DNA of 64,000 nucleotides from Larkinella punicea (GTDB lineage: Bacteria > Bacteroidota > Bacteroidia > Cytophagales > Spirosomataceae): positions 1 to 64,000 of the forward strand of contig NZ_QOWE01000023.1 in assembly GCF_003334855.1 (NCBI RefSeq). The letters run 5' to 3'. Below the pieces are notes generated by a model. That model was given only the letters and a program-made list of their open reading frames with translations. It was not told where the DNA came from and ran no database searches. Numbering within the stretch: position 1 is the stretch's first letter; each line of letters begins with the position of its first letter. The translations under genes and the position numbers were made by a program. Shown here piece by piece: positions 9,099 through 17,017 of this stretch.

Positions 9099-10352
9099 AT
9101 GAAGCTGTTTGTCGTTTTCTTCGGATTATTGCTTTGCTGGCAGGAGGTTTTAGCAAATAATGACGAGCTGAGTGAGCGATATGGGTATTTCATTGCTAAT
9201 AACCGGAAGCAAACCCGGATTCCGTTCCAACTGCATTCCAATCTGATCATCGTTCCGGTTCAGATTAACAATTCTGACACGCTCCATTTTATTCTGGATA
9301 CCGGCGTTAGTTCGGTAATCATCACCGATCCGACAGCCATTCGGCGGCAGCCGCTGCGTTTTACCCGAAAAGTGAAACTAACCGGTGCCGGCGAAGGCGG
9401 CCAACTGATGGCATCGGTCGCCATCGACAATTTGCTGATGATGGGGCACATGCGGGCGACGCATCAGAATATCGTTGTGCTGGATGATGACATTCTCCGC
9501 CTGTCGGAATACGTCGGTGTTCCCATTCACGGCATTTTCGGCTACGAAGTGTTCAATAATTTTGTGGTAACCATCGATTTTCAGCGCCGGGAACTGGTGT
9601 TAAATACGCCCAAAAACTACCGCTATCGCCGGTCGCACGGTTCACGCTATCCCATTGCCATTCAGGATACAAAACCGTATACCGATGTCATGGCGTTGCT
9701 CGAAGGCGGCAAAACCCTGCCCATCCGGGTGGTGATCGATACGGGTGCGGGCCACGCGCTGCTGATCAATCGTAGCAATGGCGACGACATTCGGTTGCCC
9801 GACAAGGTCATCCGGGCGCAATTGGGCCGTGGATTAAGTGGGGTCATCAACGGCAATCTGGGGCGGATTGAGAAAATCCGTCTGGGGAATTTCGAGATGG
9901 ACAATGTCGTGGCATCTTTTCCAGATAGCACATCGTTTGGCCTGAAAATTGCCGAACATGCCGCCGAGCGGAACGGCAATCTGGGGTGTGAAATCCTGCG
10001 CCGGTTCCGGGTCACGTTCAATTACCAGGACAAATACATGGTTTTGAAGCCCATCAAACGCATTCTGAAGCAGTCGTTCGAACACGACATGAGCGGACTC
10101 GAACTGAAAGCGCGCGGGGACCATTTCCGGAATTATTACATCGAGAAAGTAATCGATGACTCGCCGGCCGGTCGATCCGGTTTGAGAGACGGCGATGAGG
10201 TTCTGTTTATCAACAACCTGCCAGCCGGCGATTTAAACGTGAGTGAAATCTACAAGATGCTGCAAAAAGGCGAAGGCAAGGAAGTCAGTATCCTCGTCCG
10301 GCGCAATGGCAATATCATTTTTGCGCAATTTGCGTTGAAGCGAATGATTTAG
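9099..10352 (+). CDS. Exported retropepsin-like aspartyl protease with PDZ domain
   Basis: 417 residues with a signal peptide (cleavage near residue 20). Two aspartyl-protease half-domains are seen: LHFILDTGVSS (Asp67) and IRVVIDTGAGHALL (Asp214), each followed by a hydrophobic strand as in retropepsins. A C-terminal PDZ domain (about 330-410) contains the DDSPAGRSGLRDGDEVLFIN pattern. Such proteins are common in Bacteroidota and probably cleave envelope proteins, with PDZ substrate recognition; the target is unknown. It is a single gene followed by a strong hairpin. Confidence 0.88.
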   Translation: MKLFVVFFGLLLCWQEVLANNDELSERYGYFIANNRKQTRIPFQLHSNLIIVPVQINNSDTLHFILDTGVSSVIITDPTAIRRQPLRFTRKVKLTGAGEGGQLMASVAIDNLLMMGHMRATHQNIVVLDDDILRLSEYVGVPIHGIFGYEVFNNFVVTIDFQRRELVLNTPKNYRYRRSHGSRYPIAIQDTKPYTDVMALLEGGKTLPIRVVIDTGAGHALLINRSNGDDIRLPDKVIRAQLGRGLSGVINGNLGRIEKIRLGNFEMDNVVASFPDSTSFGLKIAEHAAERNGNLGCEILRRFRVTFNYQDKYMVLKPIKRILKQSFEHDMSGLELKARGDHFRNYYIEKVIDDSPAGRSGLRDGDEVLFINNLPAGDLNVSEIYKMLQKGEGKEVSILVRRNGNIIFAQFALKRMI

Positions 10353-10367
10353 AACGGTATAAACCAG

Positions 10368-10440
10368 TAAAACGCAAAATACAGGCGAATGAATGTGAAA
10401 GAATGATCTTTCCATTTATTCGCCTGTATTTTGCGTTTTA
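10368..10440. terminator. Bidirectional hairpin terminator
   Basis: Perfect 23-bp arms (10368-10390 and 10418-10440) with a smaller inner stem (GAAAGA/TCTTTC). It stands between the convergent aspartyl protease gene and rpmB, with T or A runs at the stem base on either strand. Confidence 0.8.
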
Positions 10441-10504
10441 CCTAAAAAGCGACCTGATCCCGCAGGATCAATCACCCGGAAAACCGTCAACTACCGTGAG
10501 TTAT

Positions 10505-10744
10505 TTAAACAGACAGCGTTCCTTTGCTGTGTGCATCTTTCAACACGGCTTCAAGGCCTTTCTTGTTGATGGTACGCATGGCCGAAGTAGCGACCTTTAA
10601 CGTAATCCATGCTCCCTGAGACTCAAGGAAGAAGCGTTTCTTCTGCAAGTTGGGATAAAACTTCCGTTTTGTTCTATTGTTAGCGTGTGATACGTTGTTA
10701 CCAACCCGCGTCCGCTTTCCTGTAATTTGACAAACTCGTGCCAT
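10505..10744 (-). CDS. rpmB: 50S ribosomal protein L28
   Basis: Component of the large ribosomal subunit. The sequence starts [20 protein letters not shown] and continues with the basic [19 protein letters not shown] segment of L28. I start at the ATG at 10744, giving 79 residues, the family length; ten further upstream codons are open but match nothing. rpmG, often the neighbour, is not here. The upstream gap to the DUF5522 gene holds the inverted repeat at 10810-10908. Confidence 0.96.
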   Translation of the reverse strand: MARVCQITGKRTRVGNNVSHANNRTKRKFYPNLQKKRFFLESQGAWITLKVATSAMRTINKKGLEAVLKDAHSKGTLSV

Positions 10745-10809
10745 GACAATACCTGTTTCTGAATGAGCCTGCAAAATTGGGGAATATTTTATTTAAATAC
10801 AACCGTAAC

Positions 10810-10908
10810 GAGTTAAAAGTTAAGAATTAAGAGTGAAGAGTTGGCTGACGCAAGCTGTAAGTGAGTGCGTCAGCCAACTCTTCACTCTTAATTCTTAACT
10901 TTTAACTC
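10810..10908. repeat. Long perfect word-structured inverted repeat
   Basis: Two perfectly complementary 43-base arms (10810-10852 and 10866-10908) around a 13-base loop. The arm is purine-rich, made of GTTAAAAGTTAAGAATTAAG and GTGAAGAG words, and ends in GGCTGACGCA, the core also found at 8014-8114. The right arm overlaps the last seven codons of the DUF5522 gene, including its stop. Confidence 0.9.
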
Positions 10909-11064
10909 CCCCCGCCAGGGGCAGTGTTTGCAGCCATTTTTGCAGCAGTAACCGCGTTTCAGGTGATAAACCGTTGTGAAAACGACGTATCCCTGTTCAT
11001 TGTAGTAATAATCTTCATCGGCCAGCCCCTCAATTTTGGGCTTTTGGGGGTTAGTAGACGGCAT
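10888..11064 (-). CDS. DUF5522 family small protein
   Basis: 58-residue protein from the ATG at 11064 to the TAA at 10888. The tyrosine-rich middle (DEDYYYNEQGYVVFTTVYH) and the cysteine cluster GYCCKNGCKHCPW are the hallmark of DUF5522, a widespread small family of unknown function; the four cysteines could bind a metal. The last residues (ELKVKN) and the stop codon fall inside the right arm of the 10810-10908 repeat, so the natural family C-terminus has probably been replaced by repeat-encoded sequence. Confidence 0.85.
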   Translation of the reverse strand: MPSTNPQKPKIEGLADEDYYYNEQGYVVFTTVYHLKRGYCCKNGCKHCPWRGELKVKN

Positions 11065-11178
11065 TGTTTGTCTGACTGAGCAAGGAAGTGTAATTTTGAA
11101 GCCATTGGCTGCCCATCGGCTTTGCCCTAAAATTACGCATCAGCCGACAATTTACCCACTCATCTCTCTCAAAGCACT

Positions 11179-12432
11179 ATGCAAACGCTACCAACGGTAA
11201 CCGCGACCCAACAGGCCATTGACCTGGAATGGAAATACGGCGCGCACAATTATAAACCGGTTCCGGTTGTGCTGAATCGCGGAGAAGGCATTTTTCTCTG
11301 GGATGTGGAAGGGCGAAAATACTTCGATTTTCTGTCGGCCTACAGTGCGGTCAGTCAGGGGCATTGCCATCCCCGCATCATCAACGCCTTGATTGAACAG
11401 GCGCAACGGCTGACGCTGACCTCCCGGGCTTTCCATACGGACCAATTGGGCGTATGCGAAAAATACCTATGTGACTATTTTGGCTATGATAAAGTCTTAA
11501 TGATGAACTCGGGCGCGGAGGGTGGCGAAACCGCCCTGAAGCTGACGCGAAAGTGGGCCTACAAAGTGAAAGGGATTCCGCAGAACCAGGCGAAAACGGT
11601 GTATGCGACCGGCAACTTCTGGGGCCGGACGCTGGCGGCCATTTCGTCGTCGACCGATCCCGAAAGTACCAATGATTACGGCCCGCTGTTGCCGGGGTAT
11701 CTGTTGATTCCGTACAACGATCTGAATGCGCTGGAAGCTATTTTTCGGAAAGAGCCCCACATCGCCGGGTTTATGGTGGAGCCGATTCAGGGCGAAGCCG
11801 GTGTGGTGGTACCGGACGAAGGATATTTGAAAGGCGTTCGGGAATTGTGTACAAAATACAATGTGCTGTTCATTGCCGACGAGGTGCAAACCGGTATCGG
11901 ACGAACCGGCAAACGACTGGCGTGCGATCACGAAAGCGTAAAACCGGATTTGCTGGTGCTCGGAAAAGCCCTGTCCGGCGGAACCATGCCGGTTTCGGCG
12001 GTTTTGGCCAGCGACGAAGTGATGTTGACCATCAAACCGGGGGAACACGGCTCGACCTACGGCGGAAATCCCTTGGCCTGCGCCGTGACGATGGAAGCCC
12101 TGCGTGTCGTTGAAGATGAGAAGCTGGCCGAGAATGCCGCCGTGATGGGTGAGGTTTTTCGCAGTCGCATGAATGCTTTGGTTGACAAAACGGAAATGGT
12201 GAAACTGGTGCGAGGAAAAGGGTTGCTGAATGCCATTGTCATCGGCGAACATCCGGCTTACGGTGAAAAAACGTCCTGGGAAATTTGCCTGCGGCTGAAA
12301 GACAAGGGCTTACTGTGCAAACCGACCCACGGCGACAAAATCCGGTTTGCTCCGCCTTTGGTCATTACCGACGAACAGATGCACGAAGCGTGCGATCTGA
12401 TTGAAGAGACCATTCTGGAGTTAGAACCATAA
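11179..12432 (+). CDS. rocD: Ornithine aminotransferase
   Basis: PLP enzyme converting ornithine and 2-oxoglutarate to glutamate semialdehyde and glutamate (arginine/proline metabolism). Class-III aminotransferase features: [15 protein letters not shown] near the N-terminus, the [11 protein letters not shown] phosphate-binding turn (111-121), D234 in [12 protein letters not shown] and the PLP lysine K263 in LGKALSGG. The family-typical [11 protein letters not shown] follows. 417 residues, full length, cytoplasmic. Specificity for ornithine is inferred from overall similarity to known ornithine transaminases. Confidence 0.94.
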   Translation: MQTLPTVTATQQAIDLEWKYGAHNYKPVPVVLNRGEGIFLWDVEGRKYFDFLSAYSAVSQGHCHPRIINALIEQAQRLTLTSRAFHTDQLGVCEKYLCDYFGYDKVLMMNSGAEGGETALKLTRKWAYKVKGIPQNQAKTVYATGNFWGRTLAAISSSTDPESTNDYGPLLPGYLLIPYNDLNALEAIFRKEPHIAGFMVEPIQGEAGVVVPDEGYLKGVRELCTKYNVLFIADEVQTGIGRTGKRLACDHESVKPDLLVLGKALSGGTMPVSAVLASDEVMLTIKPGEHGSTYGGNPLACAVTMEALRVVEDEKLAENAAVMGEVFRSRMNALVDKTEMVKLVRGKGLLNAIVIGEHPAYGEKTSWEICLRLKDKGLLCKPTHGDKIRFAPPLVITDEQMHEACDLIEETILELEP

Positions 12433-12494
12433 AATCAAGTAGGTTGCTCAACGTTGACGCCATACATAATTTCACCACGTTAAAAGTCAGCGCC

Positions 12495-14012
12495 ATGAGC
12501 CAACTCTATGCCCGTTTATTCGTCATTTTTGCCGTATTCTGTTTCACAACCGGAGCGGTTGCCCAACTTCCCGACTGCGATGCCCAGCGGTATTCTACGG
12601 ACATTTTTCCGACCGTAACCGTCACCACCAGTGTCACCTATGGACAGAATGTCACCGCTGGCGGGGTTACAAAGACGCTGCTGGCGGATGTGTATCAACC
12701 TGCCGGTGATGTGTCGACCCGGCGTCCACTGATTATTCTGGCCTTTGGTGGCTCCTTTCTGGGCGGACAACGCACGGACATGGACAGTTATGCCCGCAAA
12801 TTTGCCCGGAAAGGCTACGTGGTCGCCACCATTGATTACCGGTTATACGATGGAAGTCTGTTTGCGTATATAAACCAGTCGGTATTTATGGATGAAGTGG
12901 TGAAAGCCGTGTCGGATATGAAAGCGGCCGTGCGGTTTTTCCGGAAGGATGCTTCTACCGTCAACACCTACGGCATCGAACCCAATTACATCATCATTGG
13001 CGGTTATTCGGCCGGAGCCATAACGGCCCTACATGCCGGATACGTCGATGCCGCCGAAATACCGGCCTATCTGGCCCCGGTTTTTGCCGCCAATGGCGGC
13101 ATCAATGGTAATACCGATCACCCTGTCAGTTCGGCGGCCGGTTATTCGTCCGACGTACAGGGCGTCTGGAGTTTGTCGGGTGCCATCGATGCACAAAACT
13201 ACATCGATGCCTGTGATCCTCCCTTGTTTATGACCCACGGCGACCAGGATGCGGTGGTTCCCTACGGCGCCGGTTTTCTGACCTCACCGCCCCAGATTCT
13301 CGTTGTGGTCAATATTACACCGGTATTTGGAAGTTCTGTTCTGGCCACCCAGGCTACGGCCGCCGGTGTACCCAATCAATTGTATACCGTTGCTGGTGGA
13401 GACCACAATGCCATTTATGCCAATGCGGCTGTTCTTGCTCAAATCGACCAGGAGGGAAGTCTCTTTTTAAAACAAAATGTTGTGTGCTCAAGCAATAATT
13501 GTGTCAATGTATCACCTGCTAACAGCCAAACCGTTTGTGAAGGCAGTACGGTGGCGTTGAGTGCGTCGGTTACCTGCGGAACTAGTCCGGCCTACACCTG
13601 GAGCGGGCCGAATGCCTTTACCAGCACCAGCGCCAATCCGACGATTCCGAATGCGACAACGGCCGCCAGCGGCAGTTACACCGTTATTGTCAGTGATGCC
13701 GGGAAATGTTCCGGTACTGCCGTTGTTGAGGTACTTGTTTCCCCAAAACCGCAACTCACGCTTCTGCCCGGTTCCGTGTCGCTGACGGGTTGTAATTGCA
13801 ATACCTCGACGGTTGTGGCCAGGGCTACCCCAACCGGCACCCTCATCAACTGGACCCGAACGCCGGGCGGGGCACCGACACCGGATAGTGGCACCGGCAC
13901 GAATGAAGTCACCATTACCCAATCGCTGCCTTCGGGCAATTTTACCTACCAGTTTACCGCCACCCTAAACGGTTGTCAAACCGCCGGTTCGATCCCGGTT
14001 TTGGTACCCTGA
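12495..14012 (+). CDS. Secreted alpha/beta hydrolase with C-terminal Ig-like domains
   Basis: 505 residues from ATG 12495, chosen because a good signal peptide (cleaved after about AVAQ, residue 24) starts there; an upstream TTG would add 17 residues. The hydrolase part has GGYSAG with Ser172, HGDQDAVVP with Asp252 and GGDHNAI with His304, a plausible triad of a carboxylesterase-like enzyme. From about residue 330 a Cys-containing Ig/PKD-like region follows (SPANSQTVCEGSTVALSAS), then a second repeat. Such repeats usually serve binding or surface display. No type-9 secretion C-terminal domain is evident. The motif CAACGTTGACG lies 36 bases before the start and recurs upstream of the sigma factor gene. 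Confidence 0.8.
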   Translation: MSQLYARLFVIFAVFCFTTGAVAQLPDCDAQRYSTDIFPTVTVTTSVTYGQNVTAGGVTKTLLADVYQPAGDVSTRRPLIILAFGGSFLGGQRTDMDSYARKFARKGYVVATIDYRLYDGSLFAYINQSVFMDEVVKAVSDMKAAVRFFRKDASTVNTYGIEPNYIIIGGYSAGAITALHAGYVDAAEIPAYLAPVFAANGGINGNTDHPVSSAAGYSSDVQGVWSLSGAIDAQNYIDACDPPLFMTHGDQDAVVPYGAGFLTSPPQILVVVNITPVFGSSVLATQATAAGVPNQLYTVAGGDHNAIYANAAVLAQIDQEGSLFLKQNVVCSSNNCVNVSPANSQTVCEGSTVALSASVTCGTSPAYTWSGPNAFTSTSANPTIPNATTAASGSYTVIVSDAGKCSGTAVVEVLVSPKPQLTLLPGSVSLTGCNCNTSTVVARATPTGTLINWTRTPGGAPTPDSGTGTNEVTITQSLPSGNFTYQFTATLNGCQTAGSIPVLVP

Positions 14013-14152
14013 TAACGATCTCTGCTGGGGCGGTTGCGATTGGGTAGCCCTTTTTTTCTTCATATGAAATTTTTCAAAAACGGTCGGCAAACGGTTTTAG
14101 TACAGTCCGTTGAAAAAAAATAATACCTTGTGCAACGTTGACGTAATACGCC

Positions 14153-14770
14153 GTGTCATTGAGAAGAAAATCAGCCGCATCCGATTCCTCAGGCCGCTTG
14201 GAAACAAAGTTGTATATAGACCGACATGTCGAACTCGTAGAAAGGTGTAAACAAGGTGAAAGACGTGCCCAATACGAATTGTATAAGCATTATTCGAAAG
14301 CCATGTTCAACGTCTGTATGCGCATCCTGAACCACGTGGGGGAGGCTGAGGATGTGTTGCAGGAAGCCTTTTTAGATGCTTTCAATAATCTCCATTCGTT
14401 CCGGAATCAATCGACGTTTGGAGCGTGGTTGAAGCAAATCGTCGTCAACCGGGCTATTAACCACCTGCGGAGCCGAAAAAGCCGCGCTGGTCTCCAATGG
14501 GTCGATCTCGACTCGCAACGTCTGGGGGAAGATGATGGCCTGGATGTGGCCGACACCGAACCGTTTGACGAAGACGGTATTCAACTGGAAGTCGATCGGG
14601 TGCGCCAAACCATGCAGGGACTGCCGGAAGGCTATCGGGTGGTGTTATCGCTGTATTTGTTCGAAGGCTATGATCATGAGGAAATCGGAGCCGTGCTGGG
14701 CATCAGCGAAACCACCTCCCGAACGCAGTACATGCGGGCAAAAAAGCGGCTTTTGGAATTGTTAAAATAA
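14153..14770 (+). CDS. ECF-type RNA polymerase sigma factor
   Basis: Sigma-70 family protein with region 2 (YELYKHYSKAMFNVCMRILN, then EAEDVLQEAFLDAFNNLHSF) and region 4 (LPEGYRVVLSLYLFEGYDHE, EIGAVLGISETTSRTQYMRA). The GTG at 14153 gives 205 residues; a TTG at 14198 would remove a low-complexity start and may be the real one, since CAACGTTGACG lies at about 14132, close to a likely promoter. It heads an operon with a single-pass membrane protein, a candidate anti-sigma factor, and a secreted DUF4097-like protein. Confidence 0.9.
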   Translation: MSLRRKSAASDSSGRLETKLYIDRHVELVERCKQGERRAQYELYKHYSKAMFNVCMRILNHVGEAEDVLQEAFLDAFNNLHSFRNQSTFGAWLKQIVVNRAINHLRSRKSRAGLQWVDLDSQRLGEDDGLDVADTEPFDEDGIQLEVDRVRQTMQGLPEGYRVVLSLYLFEGYDHEEIGAVLGISETTSRTQYMRAKKRLLELLK

Positions 14771-14775
14771 ATTGT

Positions 14776-14873
14776 GAATGAGCGATTGAGTGAATGAGCG
14801 AATAGTTTTGCCAATTTTTTACTCTCTGCGGAGCTATTCGCTCATTCACTCATTCACTCATTCGCTCATTGAG
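14776..14873. repeat. Word-structured inverted repeat inside the sigma operon
   Basis: Left arm 14776-14805 and right arm 14834-14873 are made of GAATGAGC/GAATGAGT words and their complement; 28 of 30 positions of the left arm pair. The purine-rich arm follows the sigma factor stop by 5 bases, and the right arm ends 2 bases before the next start codon. It could attenuate transcription or hide the ribosome binding site of the downstream gene. Confidence 0.8.
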
Positions 14874-14875
14874 TT

Positions 14876-15454
14876 ATGATGAAAGACAAATTAGAACGAT
14901 TTGTCCGGGATAACCGGGAAGATTTCGATGTATTTGAGCCCCGAGCAGATTTATGGAAAGATCTGGAGAAAGGACTTGGGCACAAAGAACGTCCGTTGTG
15001 GCAACGTCCGTTGGGATGGTCAGGCTTGAACGCGCCCCGCCGGATGGTCTGGCAAATTGCGGCTACCATCTTGCTGATGCTGGGTCTGGGCGGTTTCTGG
15101 TATGTTAACCAGAAGTACGGCATGACGGAGCAGCCCGATATGATGGCTTTCAATCCGGCTTACGCCCGAACTGTGCAACAGTATACCCGGCTGATCGAAG
15201 ACAAACGGGGTGAATTGAAAACGGTTCTGGAAAGCAATCCAGCTCTCTATCAACAGTTTGCATCTGATCTGGACCGGCTGGAGAAAACCTACCAGAACTT
15301 AAAGCAGGAGCTTCCGAAAACACCCAATCAGGAAATGATGATTCAGGCGATGGTACAAAACCTGAAAACCCAAATCGACCTGCTAAACCAGCAGTTGATG
15401 ATTATTCAGCGTATTAAGCAACAAAACAATGAAACGAATAAACTTCCTGTGTAA
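14876..15454 (+). CDS. Single-pass membrane protein, candidate anti-sigma factor
   Basis: 192 residues: a charged cytoplasmic N-terminal part (DKLERFVRDNREDFDVFEPR), one transmembrane helix at about 57-77 (MVWQIAATILLMLGLGGFWY), and a helical, glutamine-rich C-terminal part likely to form a coiled coil. I know no domain name for it. Position directly after an ECF sigma gene and the topology suggest an anti-sigma or sensor role; that is inference. Its 3' end overlaps the next gene by 26 bases, pointing to coupled translation. Confidence 0.75.
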   Translation: MMKDKLERFVRDNREDFDVFEPRADLWKDLEKGLGHKERPLWQRPLGWSGLNAPRRMVWQIAATILLMLGLGGFWYVNQKYGMTEQPDMMAFNPAYARTVQQYTRLIEDKRGELKTVLESNPALYQQFASDLDRLEKTYQNLKQELPKTPNQEMMIQAMVQNLKTQIDLLNQQLMIIQRIKQQNNETNKLPV

Positions 15455-16484
15455 TTTTCTGCTGGTCAGTACCCTGTCTATCGGTCTGGTTATGGCTGAA
15501 AATACGGAACTGAGCGAGCGGAAAAAGACGATTGTAAAAGTATACGACGTAACGTCCAAAGATCACTTAATGGTTGAAAATCAGTTTGGTAACGTTAACA
15601 TCAACTTGTGGAACCGGGATGAAATCCGGGTAGACATTACCATCAAAGCGAGTTCCAGTTCCGAAGACCGCGTTCAGAAATACCTCGATGCAGTCGACAT
15701 CAGCGAAAAACGTAACGGCGACCAGATTATCCTGAAAACCACCATCGATAAAAGCGGCTTTGGTGGAAACTGGATTATGAACCGCAACAAAGACGGCGAG
15801 AAAAATTTTGTTCAGATCGATTACCAGGTTTCTATGCCGAAAACCAACGCGTTAACGGTGAAAAACTCCTTCGGCAACACCACCATTCCGACGTTCAGCG
15901 CTCCCTTGACCATCAATCAGCAGTACGGTAATTTCTCGACTATGGAACTGAATGGCAATCAGGTCGATGTAGACGTACGATTCGGGAAAGCCGATATTCA
16001 GGAAATGGGTAACGGAAAACTGAACATTCAATATTCAAAACTGCAGTTGGAGAAGGCCAACAACATCAACCTGAACAACCAGTTTGGCGGACTTTGGATT
16101 GGTGAAGTGAGTCGGCTGGATGGCAAAATTGGCTATTCGGGGGCCAAAATCGGAACGATCAAACAGTCGTGCAACATCAAACTGGATTTCTCGGGCAGTT
16201 TCAAGATCGACCAACTGAACAAATCGGTCGATAACATCGACATCCAGGCCAATTATTCGTCGGTTGTTTTGCCGATGGCGCAGAGCAGCGATTACAATTT
16301 TGACGTGACGGTGAGCTACGGCGGGTTCAAGTACCCTTCCGATGGCCGGATCATGATCAACGCCCAGCCCAACAACGACGATCGGGGGGTGAAACTGAAG
16401 AAACAATACAGCGGCAAAGTCGGAAAAGGAACCGCCACCAAAGTCCGCGTGGTGTCAACCTTCGGCGACGTGAAATTTCAGTAA
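15429..16484 (+). CDS. Secreted DUF4097-like beta-repeat protein
   Basis: 351 residues with a signal peptide (cleaved near VMA, residue 23). The mature part is a series of short beta-strand repeats with N-x-F-G-N and Y-G-x-F patterns (VENQFGNVNINLWN, VKNSFGNTTIP, INQQYGNFSTME), typical of the right-handed beta-helix/DUF4097 adhesin-like group. It overlaps the membrane protein gene by 26 bases and is the third gene of the sigma factor operon. Its 3' end overlaps the convergent cupin gene by 7 bases. Confidence 0.75.
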   Translation: MKRINFLCNFLLVSTLSIGLVMAENTELSERKKTIVKVYDVTSKDHLMVENQFGNVNINLWNRDEIRVDITIKASSSSEDRVQKYLDAVDISEKRNGDQIILKTTIDKSGFGGNWIMNRNKDGEKNFVQIDYQVSMPKTNALTVKNSFGNTTIPTFSAPLTINQQYGNFSTMELNGNQVDVDVRFGKADIQEMGNGKLNIQYSKLQLEKANNINLNNQFGGLWIGEVSRLDGKIGYSGAKIGTIKQSCNIKLDFSGSFKIDQLNKSVDNIDIQANYSSVVLPMAQSSDYNFDVTVSYGGFKYPSDGRIMINAQPNNDDRGVKLKKQYSGKVGKGTATKVRVVSTFGDVKFQ

Positions 16485-16984
16485 GGCGTAAGCAACTCGA
16501 TCACTTCCCGGCACTGCGGATAGTCGTTTAATAGCTCCGTCCGGTTGGCCAGCTCAAAATCCGCAAAGTCAAATCCCGGCGCCACGGTGCAGCCCACCAG
16601 CGAATAGGCCGTTTCCGGTGCCGGTTTCGAGCCAAACCAGCACCCGGCTGGCACAACGGCCTGAAAGACTTCACCTTGTTCCGGATTATTCCCCAACCGA
16701 ATGATTTCCAGCTCGCCCGACGGGTGAATCACGTAGACCAGCAGCGGGCCACCGGCGTAGAAATGCCACATTTCGTCGGCCTGAATGCGGTGCAAAGCTG
16801 ATAGGTTGTGGTTTTCCAGCAAAAAGAAAATGCCGGTGCTGAAACTCCGTTCTCCGGAAAACCGGGCAGGCAGAGCTTCATGTGGTATTTTTTCGGCGGA
16901 GCGGTACGTCTCAGCAAAATAACCGCCTTCGGGATGGGCTTGCATCCGGTAGGCATCGATCCAGTATTGCGCGGGAAAATTCAT
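16478..16984 (-). CDS. Cupin superfamily protein (DUF985)
   Basis: 168-residue single-domain cupin. The opening HPEGGYFAETYRS and the metal-site region HRIQADEMWHFYAGGPLLVY match the Cupin_5/DUF985 family, small cytoplasmic proteins possibly acting on sugars. Catalytic activity has not been clearly assigned for the family. Transcribed convergently to the DUF4097-like gene with a 7-base overlap of coding ends and no terminator between, so the transcripts must overlap. Confidence 0.88.
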   Translation of the reverse strand: MNFPAQYWIDAYRMQAHPEGGYFAETYRSAEKIPHEALPARFSGERSFSTGIFFLLENHNLSALHRIQADEMWHFYAGGPLLVYVIHPSGELEIIRLGNNPEQGEVFQAVVPAGCWFGSKPAPETAYSLVGCTVAPGFDFADFELANRTELLNDYPQCREVIELLTPY

Positions 16985-17017
16985 GAAATTGATTTGTTGG
17001 ATAGGGTTATGGGATGA

